The notes: generated by a model not told the origin, from the letters alone. 64,000 nucleotides of DNA from Pacificibacter marinus (GCF_018860665.1 NZ_JAHKPK010000062.1:62001-126000), one strand, 5' to 3'. Shown: positions 55,455-64,000, counted from the first letter of the stretch. Numbers and translations are program-made.

Positions 55455-56362
55455 ATTACCCCGATAGAGTAAAGTTCGCTGGGCGGAATAAGCAAATCTA
55501 GCCCCAATTTCAAACAGACGATCAAAACCAAAAGCGCGAGCATAATCCGCAATTGTTCTGCCTTTAGGCGCAGGCCAATTTGCGTGCCGATCTGTGCGCC
55601 GATAACGCCCCCAACCAACAAGATCAAGGCAAGCATCATATCAACGGTGTGGTTGGTATAGGCGTGCAACATAGTGTTGAAGGCCGTGACAAAGATGATC
55701 TGGAACAAGGATGTACCGATCACAACTTTCGTTGGCATGCCAAGAATATAGATCATGGCGGGGACCATGATAAAACCACCGCCAACGCCCATGATCGCGC
55801 CAAGCATACCGACGACGACACCCACAACCACGGGGGGGATGACGGAAATATAAAGGCCAGAGGCGCGGAATTTCATCTTAAAGGGCAGGTTATGGACCCA
55901 AGTATGCTTTGTGCGCTCACGTCTTTGGCCCGGACGGCCTTTTGCACGGCGCAAGGCGCGGATCGATTCAACCAACATAAGCGCGCCGATAATGCCGAGG
56001 AACACGACGTAGCACAGGGTCACAAGCAAATCGACTTGGCCGAGAGCTTTGAGCAGGTTGAAAATTTGCATCCCTATGGCCGAGCCAATCAGGCCGCCAA
56101 TCAACAGCACCCAGCCCATGCGCAGATCAACTGTTTTGCGTTTGAAATGCGCAAGCACACCTGAGACAGACGAGGCGACAATTTGATTGGCTGAGGTGGC
56201 CACAGCCACGGCAGGAGGGATGCCGACAAAGAACAAGAGCGGGGTGATCAGAAACCCACCGCCGACGCCAAACATGCCTGATAAAATTCCCACAATTCCA
56301 CCCAATCCCAAAAGGACAAATGCGTTTACCGAAACTTCGGCAATGGGAAGAAATATCTGCAT
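55451..56362 (-). CDS. TauE/SafE (TSUP) family sulfite/anion permease
   Basis: A 303-residue permease with seven to eight membrane segments. The duplicated TSUP motifs are GGIVGILSGMFGVGGGFLITPLL near the N-terminus and VVGMLGAIMGVGGGFIMVPAM in the second half. It is longer than the permease at 36199. ATG 56360-56362 begins MQIFLPIAEVSV; 31 codons of upstream open frame look unconserved. Family members are proposed exporters of sulfite or other anions; coupling to TIGR02186 marks a two-gene unit. Confidence 0.88.
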   Translation of the reverse strand: MQIFLPIAEVSVNAFVLLGLGGIVGILSGMFGVGGGFLITPLLFFVGIPPAVAVATSANQIVASSVSGVLAHFKRKTVDLRMGWVLLIGGLIGSAIGMQIFNLLKALGQVDLLVTLCYVVFLGIIGALMLVESIRALRRAKGRPGQRRERTKHTWVHNLPFKMKFRASGLYISVIPPVVVGVVVGMLGAIMGVGGGFIMVPAMIYILGMPTKVVIGTSLFQIIFVTAFNTMLHAYTNHTVDMMLALILLVGGVIGAQIGTQIGLRLKAEQLRIMLALLVLIVCLKLGLDLLIPPSELYSIGVI

Positions 56363-56490
56363 GGGCGGTTTCTCACAGCTTAGTTGGCTATGGATGCAAC
56401 GGATTTGCGCTGACGTCAAATAGTGTGACGGCATAAAATGCAATATTCGCGCCAAAAAGCTCGCATTTCTTTGATGTGCTGTAATTTAGC

Positions 56491-57459
56491 CTATCGTTCT
56501 TTGACATAGGGCGTGCCACCCGCGCGGGGCGGGATGGCTTTGCCGATGAAGCCAGCCAAGATAACAACAGTCAAAATATAAGGTAGGGCCTGCATGAATT
56601 GCACGGGGATCACAAAATCACCAATGGAAATGGATTGGTATCGGTTGCCAACGGCCTCCAAAAACCCAAAGATCAATGTGGCAGACAGCGCGTACCAAGG
56701 TCGCCATTTTGCAAAGATTAGGGCTGCAAGCGCGATGTAGCCACGCCCAGCAGACATGTCTTTAACAAAACCTGCAGCCAATGACGCCAGATAGGTGCCA
56801 GCCAAGCCACATAACACGCCTGCAATGATCAACGCCATATAGCGCAAACGCACAACAGAAATGCCAGCAGTGTCCACCGCGCTTGGATTTTCACCAACTG
56901 CGCGCAAACGCAAACCAAAGCGGGTGCGGTACAAGACCCACCATGACAAAGGCACGGCAATAAGTGCGATATATGTTAATGCCGTGTGTCCAGAAATCAG
57001 CTCGCTATAGGTCGGACCAAACACAGGGATTTTGGACCACGCGTCAGAAAACGGCAGAGTCCATTCACCAAAACGCCCATTGCCAGACAAAGGCGGCGTG
57101 CGCCCGCCAAGTGCGAACCAGCTTTGTCCTATGACTACAGTGAGGCCGGCGGCCAAGAAGTTAAGCGCCACGCCTGAAATCAATTGATCGCCCTGAAAGG
57201 TGATCGAGGCCAAGCCGTGTATCATTGAAAACACCAATGAAGCTGCAACGCCGGCCAAGAGGCCTAGCCATATTGATCCCGTTACATAGGCGACGGCACC
57301 GGACATAAAGGCGGCGACCAACAATTTGCCCTCAAGTCCGATATCAACAATGCCTGCACGCTCTGAAAACAGTCCCGCAAGGCAGGTCAACAACAGCGGA
57401 GTGGCAAGGCGCACGGTACTGTCAAGAATTTGTAAAACGGTCAAATAATCCATGATCAC
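56491..57459 (-). CDS. BMP-type nucleoside ABC transporter permease (second)
   Basis: A 322-residue permease of the branched-chain/ribose-type (BPD_transp_2) family with about eight hydrophobic segments. The visible blocks are LLLTCLAGLFSERAGIVDIGLEG and ALAALIFAKWRPWYALSATLIFG. Its start overlaps the preceding permease stop by four bases. It pairs with the other permease to form the importer pore. Confidence 0.92.
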   Translation of the reverse strand: MIMDYLTVLQILDSTVRLATPLLLTCLAGLFSERAGIVDIGLEGKLLVAAFMSGAVAYVTGSIWLGLLAGVAASLVFSMIHGLASITFQGDQLISGVALNFLAAGLTVVIGQSWFALGGRTPPLSGNGRFGEWTLPFSDAWSKIPVFGPTYSELISGHTALTYIALIAVPLSWWVLYRTRFGLRLRAVGENPSAVDTAGISVVRLRYMALIIAGVLCGLAGTYLASLAAGFVKDMSAGRGYIALAALIFAKWRPWYALSATLIFGFLEAVGNRYQSISIGDFVIPVQFMQALPYILTVVILAGFIGKAIPPRAGGTPYVKER

Positions 57460-58556
57460 GCTCCCTTCTTGTTTTTGCGCAGCGTCAGAAATAGTTTTTC
57501 CAACGGGGCGCGTACCATATTATCCAGCGCGCCTGTGAACATGATCACAAGGCCTTGGATCACGATGATCAATTCGCGTGGGATCGCTTCCCAAAAGGTC
57601 AATTCTGCGCCGCCTTGATATAAAAAGCCAAACAACAAGGCTGCCAAGACGATACCGATGGGGTGGTTCCGTCCCATCAGGGCAACGGCGATGCCGATGA
57701 AACCCGCGCCTTCGGGGGCGTTGTCGATCAGGCGTTCTGCTTCGCCCATGACGTTGTTGATCGCCATCAATCCGCACAAAGCGCCAGAAATCATCATTGC
57801 GATGACGGTGATGCGTACAGGGTTGATGCCTGCATATTTAGCAGCAGATTCAGATTCGCCAAAGGAGCGAATTTCATAGCCCAAACGGGTCTTCCAAATC
57901 AAAACCCAAAATCCGAAAGCAGCCAAAAGTGCGATCAGAAACGAGATATTCGCCGGCGCGTTCTTGTTAAAATTGATGCCAAACGGTGCAAGCATTTCAT
58001 GAAAGGTCGGCAAATGCGCGCCCGCTGAAAAGCCTGCGCTTTCTGTCGACATTGACCCCGGAACCTTGAGATAATTCAACAAGATATAGCCAACGAAGGC
58101 TGAAGCGATAAAGTTGAACATCATGGTCGTGATCACGATGTGCGACCCACGTTTGGCTTGTAAATAAGCAGGGATAAAGGCCCAAGCTGCGCCAAAAACG
58201 GCACCGCCAACCATGGCCGCAGGCAATGCCAGCGTCCAATGTGGCCAATCGATGGCCAGACAGACCAAAGCCACGCCAAGACCGCCCAGCATCACTTGGC
58301 CTTCGCCACCGATGTTGAACAATCGCGCGTGATAGGCCACCGCAATCGCAAGGCCCGTAAAGATGAAATTGGTGGTGTAATACAACGTATAGCCTAAGCC
58401 GTTGGTCGACCCAAACGCGCCTTGCACCATAGTTTGGATCGCAACAACGGGATCTTTGCCAATGGCCAATATTGTCAGGCCAGAGAAAAAGAATGCCAGC
58501 AAGATCGAGATCAACGGGATAAGGACGGCATCCGCCCATTTTGGCATGGCTTGCAT
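57456..58556 (-). CDS. BMP-type nucleoside ABC transporter permease (first)
   Basis: A 366-residue permease of the same family with nine or ten hydrophobic segments and the typical FNIGGEGQVMLGGLGVAL block. It follows the ATPase with a one-base gap and overlaps the second permease by four bases, so the two are translated together. The order BMP, ATPase, permease, permease is that of purine nucleoside importers. Confidence 0.92.
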   Translation of the reverse strand: MQAMPKWADAVLIPLISILLAFFFSGLTILAIGKDPVVAIQTMVQGAFGSTNGLGYTLYYTTNFIFTGLAIAVAYHARLFNIGGEGQVMLGGLGVALVCLAIDWPHWTLALPAAMVGGAVFGAAWAFIPAYLQAKRGSHIVITTMMFNFIASAFVGYILLNYLKVPGSMSTESAGFSAGAHLPTFHEMLAPFGINFNKNAPANISFLIALLAAFGFWVLIWKTRLGYEIRSFGESESAAKYAGINPVRITVIAMMISGALCGLMAINNVMGEAERLIDNAPEGAGFIGIAVALMGRNHPIGIVLAALLFGFLYQGGAELTFWEAIPRELIIVIQGLVIMFTGALDNMVRAPLEKLFLTLRKNKKGA

Positions 58557-58557
58557 G

Positions 58558-60168
58558 TTACGCGCCCTCGCTCAGTGTGGCGTCTGCGCCGTTGTTTATG
58601 CCAGCCATAAGCATTCCAAGTTCTTGCTCATTGGTTTCAGATGGCAAGCGCTCGCCCATGATATTGCCGTCGAACATCACCGCGATACGGTCGGACAGGG
58701 CCATGATTTCATCCAGCTCAACCGAAACCAGCAAAATCGCTTTGCCTTGGTCGCGCAGGGCAACGATTTGTTGGTGAATAAATTCGATAGCGCCAATATC
58801 GACACCGCGTGTGGGCTGGCCGATCAATAATAAATCTGGGTTGCGCTCGATTTCGCGTGCCAAAACGATCTTTTGTTGGTTGCCTCCGGAAAAACTTTTG
58901 GCCTCTAGTTTTTCGTTCAATGGCCGCGTGTCAAAACGCTCCATTTTTTCATGCGCAATTTTTTTGATCTTGGCATTGTCCATGATCCACGCATTTTTCT
59001 GGTACTCAGGATCGTGGTGATAGCCAAACACGATGTTTTCCCATGCCGCGAAATTCAAGATTAGGCCTTCGTCATGGCGATCTTCGGGCACATGAGCGAT
59101 GCCGCGTGCGCGACGGGATTGCCCATCCGATGCTTTGCCGGTCAAATCAAGTTCTTGCCCGTTTACACGGATCACACCAGTGCCAGTTTGGTATCCACCT
59201 AGGACCTCTAAAAGTTCGGTTTGACCATTGCCTGCGACGCCAGCGATGCCCAGAATTTCGCCTGCGCGCACGGTCAAATCGACGCCCTTCACCCGTGTCA
59301 CACCGTGGCTGTCCACGACGGTCAGCTTCTCGACCTCTAAAATCGGCGCTCCCGGTGTGGCGGGCGTTTTGTCGACTTCCAGCAGAACTTTGCGGCCAAC
59401 CATCAGCTCGGCCAGTTGTTCAGGCGAGGTGTCGGCGGTGCTTACAGTCGCGGTCATTTCGCCCCGACGCATCACGGATACGGAATCGGTGACATTCATG
59501 ATTTCGCGCAATTTATGCGTGATCAAAATGATGGTTTTTCCCTGTGCCTTGAGACCTTCCAAAATGCGGAACAGATGGTCCGCCTCGGCAGGGGTCAAAA
59601 CGCCGGTGGGTTCATCAAGGATCAAAATATCGGCTTGGCGATAGAGCGCTTTAAGGATCTCAACCCGTTGTTGGTGACCAACAGAGAGATCTTCGATCAA
59701 AGCGTCAGGATCGACAGAAAGTTCATATTCGTCAGAAAGCTGTTTCAAAAGTTTGCGGGCTTTGCCAAGGGAGGGCATGAGCAGTCCACCGTCTTCTGCG
59801 CCCAGAACAACGTTTTCCAAAACACTGAAGTTTTCGACCAGCTTAAAGTGTTGAAAGACCATGCCGATGCCTGCCGCGATGGCCGCTTGACTGTCGGTAA
59901 TCTGCACCTCTTTGCCGTTGATCAACACTGTGCCGCTGTCAGCTTTGTAAAAGCCGTACAGGATCGACATAAGCGTAGATTTCCCCGCGCCATTTTCGCC
60001 AATGATGCCGTGGATCGTGCCTTTGCGAACAGAGATGCAGATATCTTTGTTCGCCTGAACAGGGCCGAATGCTTTGGAAATACCGCGCAACTCGATGGCC
60101 AGCGGCGCAGTGCTGGGGGCAATTGGGGCGGCAGGTGTCTGCCGCCCCTCATGGGTTGTGGAAACCAT
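58558..60168 (-). CDS. BMP-type nucleoside ABC transporter ATPase (double domain)
   Basis: A 536-residue protein with two fused ABC domains. Domain one has Walker A GENGAGKST and signature LSVGHQQR; domain two has a degenerate Walker A (GVAGNGQTE) and signature SGGNQQK, the usual asymmetry of nucleoside and ribose-type importers. Both Walker B motifs are present, the second as LLLIGQPTRGVD. It energises uptake and follows the binding-protein gene by 11 bases. Confidence 0.94.
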   Translation of the reverse strand: MVSTTHEGRQTPAAPIAPSTAPLAIELRGISKAFGPVQANKDICISVRKGTIHGIIGENGAGKSTLMSILYGFYKADSGTVLINGKEVQITDSQAAIAAGIGMVFQHFKLVENFSVLENVVLGAEDGGLLMPSLGKARKLLKQLSDEYELSVDPDALIEDLSVGHQQRVEILKALYRQADILILDEPTGVLTPAEADHLFRILEGLKAQGKTIILITHKLREIMNVTDSVSVMRRGEMTATVSTADTSPEQLAELMVGRKVLLEVDKTPATPGAPILEVEKLTVVDSHGVTRVKGVDLTVRAGEILGIAGVAGNGQTELLEVLGGYQTGTGVIRVNGQELDLTGKASDGQSRRARGIAHVPEDRHDEGLILNFAAWENIVFGYHHDPEYQKNAWIMDNAKIKKIAHEKMERFDTRPLNEKLEAKSFSGGNQQKIVLAREIERNPDLLLIGQPTRGVDIGAIEFIHQQIVALRDQGKAILLVSVELDEIMALSDRIAVMFDGNIMGERLPSETNEQELGMLMAGINNGADATLSEGA

Positions 60169-60179
60169 TCTATCCAGCC

Positions 60180-61169
60180 TTAGTAAGCTGGGCAGGCAGA
60201 GTCGGACATGTAATCGTGTACAACGATTTCACCCGAAATGATTTTTGCTTCGGTCTCGGCCAAAGCCATTTTCATTTCTTCTGTGATGAGAGGGGCGTTG
60301 AATTCATCCATCGCCGCAGAAACACCGCCGTTTGCGAGACCCATAACATTAAAGCCTGGCTCTAGGTCTGTCCCTTGTGAAAAGGCTTCAAAGACTGCGT
60401 TGTCGACGCGTTTGACCATAGATGTCAAAACTTTACCTGGCTGCAAGTAGTTTTGGTTGCTGTCAACACCAATGGCGAGCATGTCTTCGTCTGCTGCTGT
60501 TTGAAGTACACCAAGACCTGTACCGCCGGCGGCTGCAAAGACAACTTCAGACCCTTGGGATTTTTGAGCGCGTGTGAGCTCTCCGCCTTTTACCGGATCA
60601 TTCCAAGCCGCAGGAGTCGTACCTGTCATATTAACGATGACTGTGCCCTCAGGTTTCACGGATTTAAAGCCTTGAGCATAACCACATGCAAATTTGGAAA
60701 TCAGTGGAATATCCATGCCGCCGATGAACGATACCGTGTCGCCTTTTGCCGCATATGCAGCTGCAACACCGACGAGGTATGAGCCTTCGTGTTCGCTGTA
60801 GACAACGGATTGCACATTCGGCGCGTCCACGACCATATCGATGATGGCAAATTTCGTGTCAGGGAAATCCGCGGCAACAGCTTCGAGTGCTGTCGCAAAG
60901 CTGAAACCAGCCATGACAATTGGGTTGTAACCGCTTTCGGCGAAACGACGTAACGCTTGTTCACGCTGTGCGTCCGACGACAATTCGACATCGCGGTATG
61001 TTCCGCCAGTTTCCGCAGCCCAACGTTCCGCGCCATTGTAAGCGGCTTCGTTGAAAGATTTATCGAACTTGCCGCCGAGATCGTAAATGATCGCGGGATC
61101 TGCCATTGCGGCTCCGGCGGTGAGTGCCAAAGTGGCAGCAGCGCCAAGAAAGGATTTCATCAGGGTCAT
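60180..61169 (-). CDS. BMP family nucleoside-binding protein
   Basis: A 329-residue BMP/Med-family binding protein with signal peptide (FLGAAATLALTAGAAMA). The N-domain shows IIYDLGGKFDKSFNEAAYNGAER, and the ligand domain contains GGTGLGVLQTA and GVDSNQNYLQPG. The family binds purine nucleosides. SD GGGAGACGACC precedes the ATG. It heads the operon BMP-ATPase-permease-permease. A deoD gene for purine nucleoside breakdown is elsewhere in the window, consistent with nucleoside use. Confidence 0.9.
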   Translation of the reverse strand: MTLMKSFLGAAATLALTAGAAMADPAIIYDLGGKFDKSFNEAAYNGAERWAAETGGTYRDVELSSDAQREQALRRFAESGYNPIVMAGFSFATALEAVAADFPDTKFAIIDMVVDAPNVQSVVYSEHEGSYLVGVAAAYAAKGDTVSFIGGMDIPLISKFACGYAQGFKSVKPEGTVIVNMTGTTPAAWNDPVKGGELTRAQKSQGSEVVFAAAGGTGLGVLQTAADEDMLAIGVDSNQNYLQPGKVLTSMVKRVDNAVFEAFSQGTDLEPGFNVMGLANGGVSAAMDEFNAPLITEEMKMALAETEAKIISGEIVVHDYMSDSACPAY

Positions 61170-61229
61170 GGTCGTCTCCCATAGTGTTTATATTGGAACC
61201 TGCGCAAAGGCATGTCCGAAATAGATTGT

Positions 61230-61250
61230 GACATGTCTGATGGACATGTC
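61230..61250. promoter_or_regulatory. tandem GACATGTC palindromes upstream of the nucleoside importer
   Basis: GACATGTC occurs at 61230-61237 and 61243-61250, centres 13 bases apart, with a further CATGTCC half-site at 61211-61217. They are 61-81 bases upstream of the BMP-protein start and may be an operator for an unlinked regulator. Confidence 0.4.
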
Positions 61251-61382
61251 CACAACAGCGATTAGATCACTGGTGTTCACCTTTGAATTAGGGCGTTTTG
61301 CAAAGAGAGGGTCAACAGAAATTTTACCATTTGGTCCCAGATTGGGTGATGTTTGCCAAAACATTGGAATGTTGACGTAAAG

Positions 61383-61817
61383 TTACGCCCGTTCAAATGG
61401 CTTGGAAAAAACAAAAGCGTCAATTTTGGTCCCATCTGGGGCGGCGTAATAGGCGCGACGGCGACCAGATTCGGCATAGCCGTGAGACAGATACAATTTT
61501 ATCGCAACGGTGTTTGTCGTCGCCACTTCCAAAAAAGAAATATCAGCGCCGCGTCTGCGGGCTTCGACCTCATATGCCTCAAGTGCAACGCGCCCCAAGC
61601 CGCGGCCTTGCGCATTGGGATCGACAGCCAATGTCAAAAGTTCTGCCTCTCCCGCAACCACACGGCCCAAAGCGAAAGAAGGGCCATCGCCGCAGGTGAG
61701 AAATACATCCGCCATAGACAAAAGCCCCGCAAACTCGGTCTCGGACCAAGGGCGGGGCAGTGTAAAGCTGGCTTTGTGCAGCGCCGCGAGATCAGCGTGC
61801 GACAGGGAAAGCGTCAT
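61383..61817 (-). CDS. rimI: GNAT acetyltransferase, RimI-like
   Basis: A 144-residue GNAT protein. The acetyl-CoA loop reads LAVDPNAQGRGLGRVALEAYE and the following block is LEVATTNTVAIKLYLSHGYAESGRR, the pattern of ribosomal S18 alanine N-acetyltransferase RimI. In Rhodobacterales RimI usually lies near NfuA or TsaB; here it starts three bases after the NfuA-like gene. Another small-molecule acetyltransferase is possible. Confidence 0.85.
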   Translation of the reverse strand: MTLSLSHADLAALHKASFTLPRPWSETEFAGLLSMADVFLTCGDGPSFALGRVVAGEAELLTLAVDPNAQGRGLGRVALEAYEVEARRRGADISFLEVATTNTVAIKLYLSHGYAESGRRRAYYAAPDGTKIDAFVFSKPFERA

Positions 61818-61820
61818 GGG

Positions 61821-62384
61821 TCACGCTGCGACGGGACGCACTTCCAAAACTTCTGGAATATAGTGGCGCAATAGGTTTTCAATACCCATTTTCAGCGTCA
61901 ACGTAGAGGATGGGCAGCCCGCACAGGCGCCTTGCATGTGCAAATAGACAACGCCTTTGTCGAAGCCGTGGAACGTGATGTCACCCCCATCTTGTGCCAC
62001 GGCAGGACGCACGCGGGTGTCGAGCAATTCTTTGATTTGGTTCACAATGTCGCTGTCTGGGCCGTCATGCGCCGCGTGCCCCGCAGGGGACCCGCTTTCG
62101 CCTTCCATTACCGCATCGCCGGATTGGAAATGTTCCATAATAGCGCCGAGCAAGGCAGGTTTGATGTGATCCCAATCTGTCACATCATCTTTGGTGACTG
62201 TGACAAAATCATTGCCAAAAAACACGCCTGTTACATTGCCAACCGCAAACACGCGTTTGGCCAGCGGGGAAGAGGCCGCCGCTTCCGCTGTGGTGAAATC
62301 TGCTGTGCCTGTTTCCAAAACGGTTTGGCCGGGCAAGAATTTCAGTGTCGCTGGATTTGGTGTGGATTCGGTTTGAATAAACAT
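61821..62384 (-). CDS. NifU family Fe-S cluster protein (NfuA-like)
   Basis: A 187-residue protein with an N-terminal Nfu-type domain (MFIQTESTPNPATLKFLPG) and the C-terminal NifU domain with the cluster-binding CAGCPSS (Cys154 and Cys157). It carries and delivers Fe-S clusters to apoproteins in the cytoplasm; SdhB and aconitase-type proteins are plausible clients. It is followed by rimI with a three-base gap. Confidence 0.93.
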   Translation of the reverse strand: MFIQTESTPNPATLKFLPGQTVLETGTADFTTAEAAASSPLAKRVFAVGNVTGVFFGNDFVTVTKDDVTDWDHIKPALLGAIMEHFQSGDAVMEGESGSPAGHAAHDGPDSDIVNQIKELLDTRVRPAVAQDGGDITFHGFDKGVVYLHMQGACAGCPSSTLTLKMGIENLLRHYIPEVLEVRPVAA

Positions 62385-62513
62385 GATCGGCTTTCCTTAC
62401 TGCGTTAGTCGGATATGGGCCTTCTGAGTGGAAAAGTCAATATTTGGAATCATTCTAAACGACTGGTGCGATGAGGGCGCAAACAGTCGCATGCGCGCCC
62501 AAATAAAATGGCT

Positions 62514-62969
62514 TTACGTGATCGATTCCAAACGCTCTTTTGACATCTCGCCCGGCACCAATGTCATAGGAATCGGCAAAAACCCTGCCTGCTTGGTCAT
62601 CGAGGCAATGAGTGGACCAGGCCCGCTTTTTTCAGTACCAGCCCCCAAGACGAGCACGCCGATATCGGGGTCTTCTTGTATCTGGGCCAAGATTTCGGTC
62701 ACAGCTTCGCCTTCGCGGATCACCAGTTCGGGGTCGATGCCTTGACGGTCGCGCATCCATTTGGCGAAAACTTCGAAATGGACGATGATCCGTTCGCGGG
62801 CTTCTTCGCGCATTATATCTGCGACGCCAATCCAGTGATTGAACTCATCGGGCGGAATCACCGACAAAATGGTCACACCGCCACCAGTATTGGTCGCACG
62901 CATCGCAGCAAAGCGCATAGCGTTTAGGCATTCACGACTGTCATCTAAGATCACAAGAAACTTGCGCAT
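62514..62969 (-). CDS. universal stress protein family protein
   Basis: A 151-residue UspA-domain protein. It opens MRKFLVILDDSRECLNAMRFA, the strand-loop of the family, and closes with VLVLGAGTEKSGPGPL, a variant of the ATP-binding glycine loop. ATG 62969 has SD AAGGGAGAG; 52 codons of upstream open frame are not conserved. Its function is unknown; Usp proteins often appear under stress or low energy. Confidence 0.88.
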   Translation of the reverse strand: MRKFLVILDDSRECLNAMRFAAMRATNTGGGVTILSVIPPDEFNHWIGVADIMREEARERIIVHFEVFAKWMRDRQGIDPELVIREGEAVTEILAQIQEDPDIGVLVLGAGTEKSGPGPLIASMTKQAGFLPIPMTLVPGEMSKERLESIT

Positions 62970-63369
62970 GGTCTCTCCCTTAAGCTGCACTGTCCAGCAG
63001 CAGTTTGCGCAATGATGGCTGAGGTCGCGCGCCAGTGCAAGCATTGGCTGACAAAAGAACACCCTCGACACTGGGTCGAGGGTGTTTGCTATGTCATCGA
63101 AGGGGACTGTTCGATGTAAACGCATCCTGCACCTCGAGGGGGCTTGGCGCAGATATACAAATGGGTGATGCGTTTATCGCCTGAATAAACATGTATTGCC
63201 TCAGTTTTATGACGATTCTTATGTTCATTTCAGCGATAGCCATGTGCCTTGCGCGTGATTCATTGGCATTGCGTGTCAAAGTGAGTTTTTAGACAGAGTT
63301 AACTGCATTGTGATTTGCGAATGCCGTCCATTGCGTGGTTTTAAACAGAAAAAGAATTCAGGACCCGCC
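62970..63369. other. 400-base intergenic region with an orphan hairpin
   Basis: No credible gene. The perfect hairpin at 63058-63087 is the only strong structure. The remainder is unremarkable sequence between the divergent Usp and L,D-transpeptidase genes, long enough to contain promoters of both. Confidence 0.6.
63058..63087 (-). terminator. orphan 12-bp perfect hairpin, terminator-like on the minus strand
   Basis: AACACCCTCGAC (63058-63069) pairs perfectly with GTCGAGGGTGTT (63075-63086) around ACTGG. On the minus strand it is followed by a U-rich CTTTTGTC. It lies upstream of the Usp gene, so no annotated gene needs it; an unannotated short RNA ending here is possible. Confidence 0.5.
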
Positions 63370-63981
63370 ATGACCCATTTGAAAAAATCTGTGCTTACAA
63401 AACGAAAATTTATGGGGTTGATTGCATCAGTCCCTGTGCTGGCCACGCCTTTTTTGGGCTCGGCTGCGGTGGCCCAAGAAATTTTGACGCAGGAGCAAGA
63501 GGCCGTTCGGCGCAATATTTCCAGCTTTCGAACCGTTGATTGGCGCGAACACTTTGATGATTTGGGCAAGGGTGTGATGGTTGCGGACACTGTCAGTCGT
63601 GCTTTGCATTTCTGGACGGCGGACAGCAATGATGGGACAGATGGTTATAGGCTCTACCCGACCTCGGTGCCAATTTCGGAAGAGTTAACACGCCGTGGCT
63701 ACACATCCGTTATCAAAAAAGTAGAAGGGCCGACTTGGACCCCAACGCCATCGATGCGCGAACGTGACCCAAGTTTGCCTCTTGTTGTGCCTGCTGGACC
63801 CAAAAACCCGTTGGGCACCCATGCTTTGTACCTCAGTTGGCAATATTACCGTATTCACGGCACGCATGATACGCGCAAAATTGGACGCAAGGCGTCTGAT
63901 GGGTGCATCGGACTGTACAATAATATGATCGCGGACCTTTATGCGCGCGTGCCTGTTGGAATGCGCGTGCGGGTGATCTGA
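63370..63981 (+). CDS. L,D-transpeptidase (YkuD domain)
   Basis: A 203-residue exported protein. An N-terminal signal (FMGLIASVPVLATPFLGSAAVA) follows the charged MTHLKKSVLTKRK. The YkuD catalytic motif is visible as HGTHDTRKIGRKASDGCIGL with Cys179; the residues before the cysteine are S-D-G instead of the common S-H-G or S-S-G. It would cross-link peptidoglycan or attach proteins to it in the periplasm. ATG 63370 has SD CAGGAC. Confidence 0.9.
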   Translation: MTHLKKSVLTKRKFMGLIASVPVLATPFLGSAAVAQEILTQEQEAVRRNISSFRTVDWREHFDDLGKGVMVADTVSRALHFWTADSNDGTDGYRLYPTSVPISEELTRRGYTSVIKKVEGPTWTPTPSMRERDPSLPLVVPAGPKNPLGTHALYLSWQYYRIHGTHDTRKIGRKASDGCIGLYNNMIADLYARVPVGMRVRVI

Positions 63982-64000
63982 GGTCGCTCATTCCCCGTGA

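Noticed and set aside
55580-56164. Long plus-strand frame opposite the TauE/SafE permease
   Set aside because: Rich in His, Asp and Asn as expected from the complement of hydrophobic codons; no conserved start.

Overview
The window reads as the chromosome of a marine alphaproteobacterium of the family Rhodobacteraceae (Roseobacter group). Three things point there: the arrangement lpd-odhB-sucA-sucD-sucC ... mdh ... mcl2-like ... mch ... sdhCDAB next to divergent ecm/ccr, which matches the gene neighbourhood I know from Rhodobacter sphaeroides; the family-typical small proteins (TIGR02300, TIGR02186, DUF1737, NnrU); and the moderate GC with compact operons. I cannot name a genus. No insertion sequence, phage, CRISPR array, integron or rRNA was found, so this is a core-metabolism region rather than an island.

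Layout. 1-3044: end of an operon for four-carbon sugar acids (ltnD 3' end, otnK, otnC, otnI). 3045-13720: a GH13 alpha-glucosidase behind a LacI-type operator, then the glycogen operon glgB-glgC-glgA-glgX-pgm. 13810-15051: a divergent pair of an AhpD-like protein and a TetR regulator. 15251-22712: a polyol (mannitol/sorbitol-type) locus with LacI regulator, four-part ABC importer, mannitol-type dehydrogenase and a P-loop kinase. 22873-25550: tRNA-Ala(GGC), TIGR02300 protein, YgjP-like metallopeptidase, FCD-type GntR regulator, acyl-CoA thioesterase. 25615-33788: lpd, odhB, sucA, sucD, sucC on the minus strand. 33949-36951: an alpha/beta hydrolase-fold protein, mdh and a TauE/SafE-type permease. 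37290-39979: mcl2-like, nnrU, DUF1737, mch. 40260-43966: sdhC-sdhD-sdhA-lipoprotein-sdhB. 44115-47428: creD, an aldo-keto reductase and deoD. 47490-51127: ecm and ccr, divergent. 51431-53110: a quorum-sensing locus (small ORF, LuxR, LuxI). 53170-56362: a RecD-like helicase, a TIGR02186 protein and a TauE/SafE permease. 56491-61169: a BMP-type purine nucleoside ABC importer. 61383-63981: rimI, NfuA-like protein, universal stress protein and an L,D-transpeptidase.

How it works together. Sugars, polyols and tetronates feed glycolysis and glycogen, while the TCA block and the ethylmalonyl-CoA block (ccr, ecm, mch, mcl2-like) handle acetyl-CoA. Shared promoter motifs tie these together. An exact TGTGATCACA palindrome lies upstream of the GntR gene, twice upstream of sucC and upstream of sdhC, with a further near copy at sdhC. 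A LacI-type GTTAGCGCTAAC site lies upstream of the alpha-glucosidase and, with one mismatch, upstream of sdhC. A TGCGCTGCGG-type element lies upstream of both the ecm/ccr pair and the mcl2-like gene. These regulatory layers, the 47-nt overlap of a small unknown ORF with luxR, and the lipoprotein gene inside the sdh operon are the least explained parts of the window.
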